A stretch of 9,291 bases of DNA from Oscillospiraceae bacterium. GTDB taxonomy: Bacteria > Bacillota > Clostridia > Oscillospirales > Acutalibacteraceae. Below the pieces are notes generated by a model. That model worked only from the letters and a program-made list of their open reading frames with translations, made no database searches and was not told the origin of the DNA. Both the position numbers and the translations under genes were made by a program. Positions 1-7,405 of the stretch are shown here, piece by piece; position 1 is the first letter of the stretch, and every line of letters starts with the position of its first letter. The stretch covers positions 1-9,291 of the forward strand of contig JAQXLO010000206.1 of the NCBI GenBank assembly GCA_029012165.1. Reading direction: 5' to 3'.

Positions 1-480
1 TCCGGTGTGCGGATCCGGGTGGACTATGACAGCGGCGCTTGTGCGTATGTCACCGACTATACCTACACCATGCAAAAGCTGTCCGGCGGCAAGGCGCTGT
101 TTACCCTGCGCTTCACGCTGGACGGCAGTGCCTATTCCGTCCGGTACACCGCCGATATGGCGCCGCAGAGGGTGACGGGCATCACCGTCAGCGGCGACCA
201 ATCGCTGATTTGCAAGGACACGGGACAACTGACGGCAAATGTCACTGCGCAGGGGAATGCACCCTACACCCTTTCCTGGCACAGCGACAACCCCGCAGTT
301 GCCGCCGTGGATGCGGACGGCACCGTCCATGCGCTGAAAAAGGGCACGGCGGTCATCACGGCGAGAGCCACGGACAGGGACGGCAACATCGTGCAGGCTG
401 CGGTTTCGGTGCAGGTGCGCTATGTCTGGTGGCAGTATCTGATCATCTATCTCCTGTTTGGATTTATCTGGTATATCTGA
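1..480 (+). CDS. C-terminal end of a surface or exported protein with a BIG2 Ig-like domain and a hydrophobic tail (5' partial)
   Basis: The frame is open at base 1, so the gene begins outside the window; 159 residues are visible before the TGA at 478-480. A GTG at position 7 is in frame but has no ribosome binding site, so I do not take it as the start. Visible residues about 58-140 match a bacterial Ig-like group 2 (BIG2) domain: a VTGITV opening strand, GQLTANVTA, SWHSDNPAVAAVD, GTVHALKKGTAVITARA and a final VSVQV strand. BIG2 domains are usually extracytoplasmic and often mediate adhesion or act as spacers. The last 19 residues (141-159) are very hydrophobic and aromatic (WWQY, LLFGF, IWYI) with no positive residues after them, so they could be a membrane-associated tail. 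No LPXTG or SLH motif is visible. Residues 1-57 look like beta-rich sequence that I do not recognise. The function of the whole protein cannot be told from this end. Confidence 0.8.
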   Translation, partial: SGVRIRVDYDSGACAYVTDYTYTMQKLSGGKALFTLRFTLDGSAYSVRYTADMAPQRVTGITVSGDQSLICKDTGQLTANVTAQGNAPYTLSWHSDNPAVAAVDADGTVHALKKGTAVITARATDRDGNIVQAAVSVQVRYVWWQYLIIYLLFGFIWYI

Positions 481-498
481 TTTATATTTGGAGGCACT

Positions 499-3400
499 AT
501 GCTGCAATTCATCATCGGCACGACAGGAACAGGAAAAACCACATATCTCACAAAGCTTGCTGCGGCAGAAGCGAAGCAGGAAACGGAGCCTGTGCTGCTG
601 ATCGTGCCGGAGCAGGCCTCTTTTTACTATGAAAAGCGGATGCTGCAAATGCTGACGGCACGCCATGCGGACAGGGTGGAGGTGCTGTCCTTCTCCCGTC
701 TGGCGGAGACCGTGCCCTGTGCCGAACGAAAGCCCTCCGTGGATGAGGGCGGCAAGGCTGTGCTGATGAGCCTGACACTGGAAGCGCTGTCGGAAAAGCT
801 GCACATCTACAGCCGCTACACCAAAAGCCTGTCGATGGCCAACGAACTGCTGAAGCTGTCGGCGGAGTTTAAGCGCTGCATGGTGCCTGTGTCCGTGCTG
901 TACGAAACGGCAGGTGCGATGCAGGACAGCTTTCTGAAAAAGAAGCTGTCCGAGATTGCGCTGATCCTCGACACCTACGACGCCTTGGTGGCGCAGAGCT
1001 TTTCGGACGATGCCGACGACCTGACACGCTTGGCGCAGACGCTTTCCGAAACGCCGTATCTGCGGGACAGGGTGGTATTCATCGACGCTTTCAGCGGTTT
1101 TACGGCGCAGGAATACGCCGTCATCGAGCGGATGCTCTGTCAGGCAAAAAAGGTGTGCGTTTCCCTTTGCACGGACAGCATCCACACGGTGCGGGAGTAC
1201 GACCCCACCGCCTTTGCCTATGTGCGCAGAACGGCAGAAAAACTGCTGCATTTGGCACGGATGCATTCGGTGGAGGTTCAGGCACCCGTCACAGTCGGGG
1301 AGACCGCCCACCGCTTCCGCAAGCCTGCTCTGTTGGCCGCAGAGCGCATTTTTGCCACGGGAGAGATGCAGACGTATCCCGACGAGGCGCCGGAGATCAC
1401 GGTGGTGTCCGCTCCCGACCTTTACCACGAGTGTGCTTTCACGGCGGCGGCAGTTAAGAAGCTTCTGCGGGAGGAGAATTACCGCTGCCGGGAGATCGCC
1501 GTGCTGTTTCGGGACGAGGAAACCTACGAAGCGCCCGTCCGTGCGGCGCTGGCGAAGTGCGGCGTGCCGGTGTTCGAGGATAAGCGCCAGCCGATCCTTA
1601 CCCAGCCGCTGGTGTCGTTTGTGCGTGGGGTCTGTACCGTGGCGGCGGAGGGATTCTCCACGGAGAACCTGATGCAGATTTTGAAAACACAGCTGTCCGC
1701 CCTTTCTCAGGACGAAATTTCCACACTGGAAAATTACGCCCTGCTGTGGAATATCCGCGGCCGACAGTGGACACAGCCCTTTACCGCCAATCCCGAGGGA
1801 ATGGGCGAGCCGGAGACACAGCAGACGGCGGAAAAACTCGAATACATCAATGCGATTCGCCAAAGGGTGGTAGCGCCGCTGGATGCCCTCTGCCGGACGC
1901 TGCGGGACACCACGGGCGAAAACTATGTTCGTGCGCTCTGCCGCTTTTTGGAACAGCAGGAGGTGGATGCGCACCTCAGGTCCCTTGCCGAGCGGCTGTA
2001 TGCACACGGCGAACAGGTTTTGGCGCTGGAGCAGGAGCGCATCTGGGATATGCTCATGGAGATCTTCGATATGTTTGCACGCACGCTGGGGGACAGACCC
2101 GTCACGGCCAAGCGCTTTGTGCAGCTTTTGGACGTGGTGCTGCAAACCCGCACCTTGGGCAACATTCCCCAGGGACTGGACGAGGTTACGGTGGGCGGTG
2201 TGGACAGAACCGTGACCATGTCGCCCCGTGCCGTGTTTGTGCTTGGCGCACAGGAGGGCGTTTTTCCCCGCACCCCTTCGGGCGGCGGACTTTTGACGGC
2301 GGCGGACCGCAAGCAGCTGAAAGATATGGGGTTGGAACTGTACGATTTCGGCGAGGTCAAGGTCAGCGAAGAGCGCTTCCTTGTCTACAGGACGCTGTGC
2401 AGTGCCTGTGAAAAGCTGACCGTCAGTGCCTGTTCTTTGGCGGAGGACGGTGCGGCGCAGTGCGGCTCGGAGATCATCCGCACCCTGACGGCGTGCTTCC
2501 CGAAGGCACGGTTTACGGATATGCGGACAGTGCCCGCATTGGAGCAGATCGAAAGCGACGCCACAGCCTTCGAGCAGCTTTGTCTGCAAAGCAGGGAGGA
2601 GGAAGAGGTCTATACGGCGCTGCAGGCCTACTTCGCACAGCAGGAGGACTACCGTGCCCGTGTGGAATCGCTGAACCGTCTTTGCTCTCAAAACCCGACC
2701 GCCTTCGCCATAGAGGATAAACAGCTTTCGCAAAAGCTGTTCGGCAAAAATATGTTCCTTTCCGCCTCCCGTGTGGAGAGCTATTATAAATGCGCCTTCG
2801 CCTATTTCTGCAAGTTCGGCCTGAAAGCCAAGCCACGCAAAAAGGCGGAGTTCGATGCCGCCATGCAGGGTACGGAAATCCATTTCGTGCTGGAAACATT
2901 GTTTCGGGAGATCGGGCGGGCACGGCTTTTGGCGATGAGCGCCCGGGAGCGGCAGGAGGAGATCGACAGGATTTTGGATGCATACTTGCACTCCGCCCTC
3001 GCCGGGGCAGAGAAAACGAGCCGCTTCCTGTACCTGTACAACCGCCTGCGCAAGACACTGGGCGAGATCGTGGAGCGGCTGATGCTGGAGTTTCAGGTGT
3101 GCCGGTTCGAGCCGGTGGATTTTGAATTGAAGATCGACCGGGACGGGGATATCCCGCCCTATGAAACGGCGCTCCCCGATGGCGGCAGTGTGCAGATCAA
3201 AGGCTCCGTGGATCGGGTGGACAAGCTGGAGCTGGACGGCAAAACCTATATCCGTGTCATCGACTACAAATCCGGCGGCAAAAAGTTTGCCCTTTCTCAG
3301 GTACTGAACGGATTGAATATGCAGATGCTGCTGTACCTGTTCGCCATCTGGCAGAACGGAGAGGCGTACTACAAGCACCCCATCGTTCCGGCAGGGATTT

Positions 3401-3858
3401 TGTATGTGCCCGCCAAGGCGCAGTTTGAAAAGCTGGAACGGGACGTGAGCACAGAGCAGGCGGCGCTGAAAAAGGCGAAGTCCATGCGCATGAACGGAAT
3501 GCTTTTGGACGATGAGACCATACTGCTGCACATGGACAGCGAACAAAGCGGATGTTTCATCCCGGTGGATAAGAAAGGCAAAAGCGACAGTTTGATCTCT
3601 CTGCAGCATTTGGCACAGCTCAAAAAGGAAACGGAGCGGCTGCTGCGGCAGATGGCGATTCACTTGCAGGATGGCAGAATCGAGGCAGTGCCCGCGCAGG
3701 TCAAGGGACAGACGCAGGTGTGTGCCTACTGCGAATACCGCAGTGTATGCGCTCGGGAGGACGATATGCCCGTTCGGGAGATCGAATCCGAAAAGCACGC
3801 ACAGTGCTTGCAGCATTTGGACGAGCAGGAGGTGAAGGACGATGCAGTGGACAGATGA
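499..3858 (+). CDS. addB: ATP-dependent helicase/deoxyribonuclease subunit B (AddB)
   Basis: This is the AddB subunit of the AddAB helicase-nuclease, which resects double-strand breaks for RecA-dependent repair in the cytoplasm. The protein has 1119 residues, slightly shorter than B. subtilis AddB. The Walker A motif sits at residues 7-14 (GTTGTGKT, K13) and is followed by the AddB-typical IVPEQASFYYE. The Walker B-like segment is FIDAFSGF (D196), not DExQD, as expected for the degenerate AddB helicase. A VLGAQEGVFP stretch precedes the C-terminal half. The RecB-type nuclease shows H795 (GTEIH), D905/D908 (GSVDRVD), D922-x-K924 (DYK) and Q942/Y946. Four cysteines fit the known 4Fe-4S staple: C765 in YYKCAF, then C1075, C1078 and C1084 with CX2CX5C spacing. 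The ATG lies 4 nt after GGAGG (490-494), a short gap, but Walker A begins right after it, which supports this start. The gene starts 18 nt after the BIG2 gene and overlaps addA by 17 nt. Confidence 0.96.
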   Translation: MLQFIIGTTGTGKTTYLTKLAAAEAKQETEPVLLIVPEQASFYYEKRMLQMLTARHADRVEVLSFSRLAETVPCAERKPSVDEGGKAVLMSLTLEALSEKLHIYSRYTKSLSMANELLKLSAEFKRCMVPVSVLYETAGAMQDSFLKKKLSEIALILDTYDALVAQSFSDDADDLTRLAQTLSETPYLRDRVVFIDAFSGFTAQEYAVIERMLCQAKKVCVSLCTDSIHTVREYDPTAFAYVRRTAEKLLHLARMHSVEVQAPVTVGETAHRFRKPALLAAERIFATGEMQTYPDEAPEITVVSAPDLYHECAFTAAAVKKLLREENYRCREIAVLFRDEETYEAPVRAALAKCGVPVFEDKRQPILTQPLVSFVRGVCTVAAEGFSTENLMQILKTQLSALSQDEISTLENYALLWNIRGRQWTQPFTANPEGMGEPETQQTAEKLEYINAIRQRVVAPLDALCRTLRDTTGENYVRALCRFLEQQEVDAHLRSLAERLYAHGEQVLALEQERIWDMLMEIFDMFARTLGDRPVTAKRFVQLLDVVLQTRTLGNIPQGLDEVTVGGVDRTVTMSPRAVFVLGAQEGVFPRTPSGGGLLTAADRKQLKDMGLELYDFGEVKVSEERFLVYRTLCSACEKLTVSACSLAEDGAAQCGSEIIRTLTACFPKARFTDMRTVPALEQIESDATAFEQLCLQSREEEEVYTALQAYFAQQEDYRARVESLNRLCSQNPTAFAIEDKQLSQKLFGKNMFLSASRVESYYKCAFAYFCKFGLKAKPRKKAEFDAAMQGTEIHFVLETLFREIGRARLLAMSARERQEEIDRILDAYLHSALAGAEKTSRFLYLYNRLRKTLGEIVERLMLEFQVCRFEPVDFELKIDRDGDIPPYETALPDGGSVQIKGSVDRVDKLELDGKTYIRVIDYKSGGKKFALSQVLNGLNMQMLLYLFAIWQNGEAYYKHPIVPAGILYVPAKAQFEKLERDVSTEQAALKKAKSMRMNGMLLDDETILLHMDSEQSGCFIPVDKKGKSDSLISLQHLAQLKKETERLLRQMAIHLQDGRIEAVPAQVKGQTQVCAYCEYRSVCAREDDMPVREIESEKHAQCLQHLDEQEVKDDAVDR
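3827..3834 (+). promoter_or_regulatory. Ribosome binding site of addA, inside the addB coding end
   Basis: AGGAGGTG lies 7 nt before the ATG at 3842, an almost ideal Shine-Dalgarno match and spacing. It is located inside the last codons of addB. Together with the WTDDQ start of the protein, it fixes the addA start and suggests translational coupling, since ribosomes terminating on addB at 3856-3858 are already next to the addA initiation site. Confidence 0.85.
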
Positions 3859-6800
3859 CCAGTACAAGGCGATTTCCGCAAAAGACGGCACCCTTTTGGT
3901 CAGCGCCGCCGCAGGGTCGGGCAAAACGGCCGTTTTGGTGGAGCGTGTGGTATCCCGGCTGGAGGACAAGGAACACGGCTGCGGTGCGGATGAACTGCTG
4001 ATCGTGACGTTCACCAAGGCTGCCACGGCGCAGATGCGTGAAAAGATCGCCGCATCTCTGGAAAAGCGTATTGCCGAGCATCCGGGCAACACCCATCTTC
4101 TGCGCCAGCAGGCGCTGCTGCCCTTTGCTCAAATCAGCACCATCGACAGCTTTTGTGCGGACATCGTGCGGGAAAACTTCCAAAAGCTCGGCATCGAGCC
4201 GGACTATACCATAGCCGATGACCATCAGATGGGACTGATGAAGGAGGAGACTGCCGCCGAGATCGTGGAAAATTTCTACGGCGAGGACGACGGCGCCTTC
4301 GGCGAGTTGTGCGAGCTGCTGTTCAGCGGACGGGACGACCGCAAGCTGGTGGACACTCTGTTGAAGCTGGATGTGGTCGCCTCCTCCTATGCCGACCCGG
4401 AGCGCTGGCTGCGCAGTCTTTACGCCGGGTATGACTTGTCCCTGCCGGCGGGACAAAGCGTGTGGGGACGTCTTGCCGCACAGCAGGGGATGCGCATTCT
4501 CGACACCTGTATCGCCGTGACGGACAACGCCCTGCGCATGATCGGCACGGATTCCGAGGTGCAGGAAAAATATACAGCCCTCCTGCTGGGAGAGCGGGAA
4601 CTATTCGTGGGTCTGAAACAGACATTGCAAAGTGACGACTGGAACGCCGTGCGGGAGGCAGTATTGGCGGCGCCGGACAAACTGCCGGTACGCTGCCCCG
4701 CCGTCAAGGGCGACAGCTTTGAAAAGACCGTTGCCCAGACTGCGCACAAGAGCAACAAGGAAAGAGTGCAAAAAAAGCTGGCGGCGCTGTACTGTACCAC
4801 CGCCGAGGAATATGCCGAGGACTGCGCATACTGTTTGCCGCTGATTCGCCGCCTGTCGGAGGCGGTGCTGGCGTACAGAGAGCGTCTGCTTGCAAAAAAA
4901 AGAGCCGCCAACAGCTACGAGTTTTCCGACATCAGCCTGTTTGCCCTGCAATGCCTGCAAGAGGAAAACGGCGAAAAAACGCCCTACGCCGAATCGCTGT
5001 CCCAACGCTTTTGCGAGATATTGGTGGACGAGTTTCAGGACGTGAACGAGGCGCAGTATATCCTCTTTCAGCTGTTGTCCCGCAATGGGGAGAACCTCTT
5101 CATGGTGGGCGATGCAAAGCAGAGTATTTATAAATTCCGTCAGGCAAGACCGGATATCTTTATTTCGCTCAAAAATAAATATCCGTTGTATGAAGATGGA
5201 AATTACCCTGCGTTGGTACAGCTTGACCGCAACTTCCGTTCCCGCTCCGGGGTCACGGAATGGGTCAATTTCACCTTTCGTCAGCTGATGTATTCGCCGG
5301 ACAGCGGCGATTTTGAGGTCAATTATGACGAGCGGGAATTTCTGCGTGCCGCCGCCGCTTACCCGCCCGCCAATTCCCCGGACGCCCAGCTGCACGTGGT
5401 GCGCTATGACCGGGGCGAGGAGGGCAGACTCTCTGCAGAGGCACGGTATATCGCCCGGTGGATTTTGGAACAGCTGCAGCAAGGACTGACGGTGTCCGAC
5501 GATGGACAGACGGTGCGCAAAGCGACCTTCAGCGACTTCTGCATCCTGCTGCGTTCCGACGGCGGCAACATGAACCGCATCGCCCAAACGCTCCTGTCCT
5601 ACGGCATTCCCGCCCAAACAGGGGCGCAAAGCGGCTTTTTCGAGGCGCCTGAGATTCGCTTTATGCTCTCTCTTTTGCAGGTGCTGGACAATCCCTTGCA
5701 GGATGTGCCGCTGCTGGCGGTTATGCTCTCTCCCGTGTTCGGGTTCACGGCGGACGACCTGTCTGCCCTGCGCATTGGGGACAGGCGTTCTCCGCTGTAT
5801 GCGCTGGTCACGGATGCGGCGAAGCACGACAGCCGGTACGAAAAGTTTTTGCAGACGCTGTCCGATTACCGTATGCTCTGCGCCACCATGTCTGCCGGAG
5901 AAATGCTGCGGCGCTTGATGGACGAGACGGGGTATTTTGCCATAGCCGGCGCCATGACGGGCGGCGAAGGACGGCAGGCAAATCTGCGGCTGCTGCAGCG
6001 CATGGCGACCGCCTATGAGCAGACGGGCAAAATCGGTTTGTCCGGATTTGTGCGGTATCTCGACAAAATGGAAGATAGGCAGACCAAGGTCGAGAAAGCC
6101 TCAGCGCCGGCTTCAACGGCGAATGTGGTGCGGATCATGACGATCCATCGCAGCAAGGGGCTGGAGTTTCCCATCTGCATTCTGGCGAACACCGCCGCAC
6201 CGTTCAACGGGGACGAATATAAAAACAACTATATCTACCACAATACCTACGGTATGGCGACACTGCGCAGAGATACGCAGCGCTATGCCCAGTTTGAGAC
6301 GGCACCCAAAAACATCCTTAACAGCAAGGTGTGCGAAGCGAACATCAACGAGGAACTTCGTGTGCTGTATGTGGCCATGACCCGTGCCAAGGAAAAGCTG
6401 GTGGCGGTGGCGACCTACCCCAACCCGGAAAAGAGAATGGCAGAGCTGGCACTGCGCTGTGGCTCGGACGGCTGTACAAGCGGCGTGTTGGAAATGAAAA
6501 GCTATGCGGATATGCTCCTGTGCACCGCCCTGCGTCACCCGGACGCCCATGCCCTGCGTGCAGAGGCTTCGATCCCGGGCAGTGCGCTGACGGTGGATGC
6601 GCCGTTTTGTTTGCATACCGTTTTGGTCAAGGCGCCGGAGACGGAGGAACTGCCCCAGACGGAATCTGCGCCGCAGCGGGAAGTGAATGCACAGCTGCTG
6701 CAGCAGATCCGTGACAGAACAGACTATGTGTACCCGTATGCACAGCTGGCACTGGCCACCGCCAAACACACGGCGTCTGGCATGGAAGAGCAGGGCATCG

Positions 6801-7357
6801 GCGGAGAATTCTTTGCCTCGAGCCGACCGGCGTTTCTCCATGCGGGCGGTCTGACGCCTGCCCAGCGTGGGACGGTACTGCACCGCTTCATGCAGTATGC
6901 GGACTATTCCGCCGCCGCAGAGGACGTGCAAAAGGAGCTTGACCGCTTGCAGTTACAGGGTATCTTTACCCAGCAGGAAAGCGGTATTTTGCCCGTGGAC
7001 GCAGTGCATCGTTTCTTCCGCAGTGAGACGGGACAGCGGATGCTGCGTTCCCCTTTGCTTCTGCGGGAAAAGCGCTTTGCCATGGAAATGGACGTTCGCA
7101 CGCTGTACCCGGAGCTGCCGGACAATGCAGCAGGGGAGACGGTCGTCATTCAGGGCATGGTGGACTGCGCTTTTTTGGAGGACGGCAAGCTGTACGTTGT
7201 GGACTATAAGACCGACAGGGAACCGCCCGATGTTTTGCGCACTCGGTACAAAACCCAGCTTACGGTGTACAAAACCGCCATGGAGCAGTGTACGGACTAT
7301 CCTGTCGGGGGCGTACTTTTGTATTCGTTCCACAACCATTGCACGATAGAAATATAA
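3842..7357 (+). CDS. addA: ATP-dependent helicase/nuclease subunit A (AddA)
   Basis: AddA is the UvrD-like (SF1A) 3'-5' helicase and RecB-type nuclease partner of AddB. The protein has 1171 residues, a little shorter than B. subtilis AddA. Motifs appear in order: WTDDQ Q-motif (W3-Q7); Walker A AAAGSGKT (K28); motif Ia VTFTKAATAQM; motif II VDEFQD (D396-D400); motif III GDAKQSIYKFR (423-433); motif IV LDRNFRSR (461-468); motif V TIHRSKGLEF (767-776); motif VI LYVAMTRAKEKL (842-853). The C-terminal nuclease shows H1014 (RGTVLH), D1108 (GMVDCAF), D1121-x-K1123 (DYKTD) and Q1139/Y1143. No key residue I looked for is missing, so both motor and nuclease should be active. The start is set by the ribosome binding site at 3827-3834 and by the Q-motif at the extreme N-terminus, as in B. 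subtilis. Codons about 5125-5205 are markedly AT-rich compared with the rest of the gene. Confidence 0.97.
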   Translation: MQWTDDQYKAISAKDGTLLVSAAAGSGKTAVLVERVVSRLEDKEHGCGADELLIVTFTKAATAQMREKIAASLEKRIAEHPGNTHLLRQQALLPFAQISTIDSFCADIVRENFQKLGIEPDYTIADDHQMGLMKEETAAEIVENFYGEDDGAFGELCELLFSGRDDRKLVDTLLKLDVVASSYADPERWLRSLYAGYDLSLPAGQSVWGRLAAQQGMRILDTCIAVTDNALRMIGTDSEVQEKYTALLLGERELFVGLKQTLQSDDWNAVREAVLAAPDKLPVRCPAVKGDSFEKTVAQTAHKSNKERVQKKLAALYCTTAEEYAEDCAYCLPLIRRLSEAVLAYRERLLAKKRAANSYEFSDISLFALQCLQEENGEKTPYAESLSQRFCEILVDEFQDVNEAQYILFQLLSRNGENLFMVGDAKQSIYKFRQARPDIFISLKNKYPLYEDGNYPALVQLDRNFRSRSGVTEWVNFTFRQLMYSPDSGDFEVNYDEREFLRAAAAYPPANSPDAQLHVVRYDRGEEGRLSAEARYIARWILEQLQQGLTVSDDGQTVRKATFSDFCILLRSDGGNMNRIAQTLLSYGIPAQTGAQSGFFEAPEIRFMLSLLQVLDNPLQDVPLLAVMLSPVFGFTADDLSALRIGDRRSPLYALVTDAAKHDSRYEKFLQTLSDYRMLCATMSAGEMLRRLMDETGYFAIAGAMTGGEGRQANLRLLQRMATAYEQTGKIGLSGFVRYLDKMEDRQTKVEKASAPASTANVVRIMTIHRSKGLEFPICILANTAAPFNGDEYKNNYIYHNTYGMATLRRDTQRYAQFETAPKNILNSKVCEANINEELRVLYVAMTRAKEKLVAVATYPNPEKRMAELALRCGSDGCTSGVLEMKSYADMLLCTALRHPDAHALRAEASIPGSALTVDAPFCLHTVLVKAPETEELPQTESAPQREVNAQLLQQIRDRTDYVYPYAQLALATAKHTASGMEEQGIGGEFFASSRPAFLHAGGLTPAQRGTVLHRFMQYADYSAAAEDVQKELDRLQLQGIFTQQESGILPVDAVHRFFRSETGQRMLRSPLLLREKRFAMEMDVRTLYPELPDNAAGETVVIQGMVDCAFLEDGKLYVVDYKTDREPPDVLRTRYKTQLTVYKTAMEQCTDYPVGGVLLYSFHNHCTIEI

Positions 7358-7363
7358 GGCATA

Positions 7364-7378
7364 CCGTGTTCTGCACGG
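7364..7378 (+). other. Small stem-loop between addA and the phosphoesterase gene
   Basis: CCGTG (7364-7368) can pair with CACGG (7374-7378) around a 5-nt loop. A competing 4-bp pairing, CGGG (7376-7379) with CCCG (7384-7387), overlaps it. No T-run follows, so this is not a convincing intrinsic terminator, and read-through into the downstream gene is the simpler reading. It may be chance pairing. Confidence 0.2.
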
Positions 7379-7405
7379 GACTGCCCGGATAAAACGGAGG
7401 ATATT

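Noticed and set aside
457..488. Possible promoter before addB (TATATT at 483-488 with TTTGGA-like sequence upstream)
   Set aside because: The -35 match is poor, and a start about 7 nt after this -10 box would remove the GGAGG at 490-494 from the transcript, so it would not serve addB.
3701..4456. Open frame of 251 codons on the minus strand across the addB/addA junction
   Set aside because: It covers the opposite strand of the addB cysteine motif and the addA Walker A region, both clearly coding on the + strand.
4601..5827. Long open frame of 408 codons on the minus strand
   Set aside because: It lies wholly antisense to addA, whose motifs are intact. Long antisense frames are expected opposite GC-rich genes. 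Its translation shows no domain I recognise.
6113..6931. Open frame of 272 codons on the minus strand
   Set aside because: It is antisense to helicase motifs V and VI and the adjacent region of addA, with no recognisable domain.
499..7357. Chi-like AGCGG pentamers (the B. subtilis Chi sequence) scattered in the window
   Set aside because: A 5-base GC-rich motif occurs often by chance in such sequence, and the Chi of this organism is unknown. Only genome-wide strand-bias counting could say anything.
7358..7405. Terminator between addA and the phosphoesterase gene
   Set aside because: Only 4-5 bp competing stems are present and no T-run follows.
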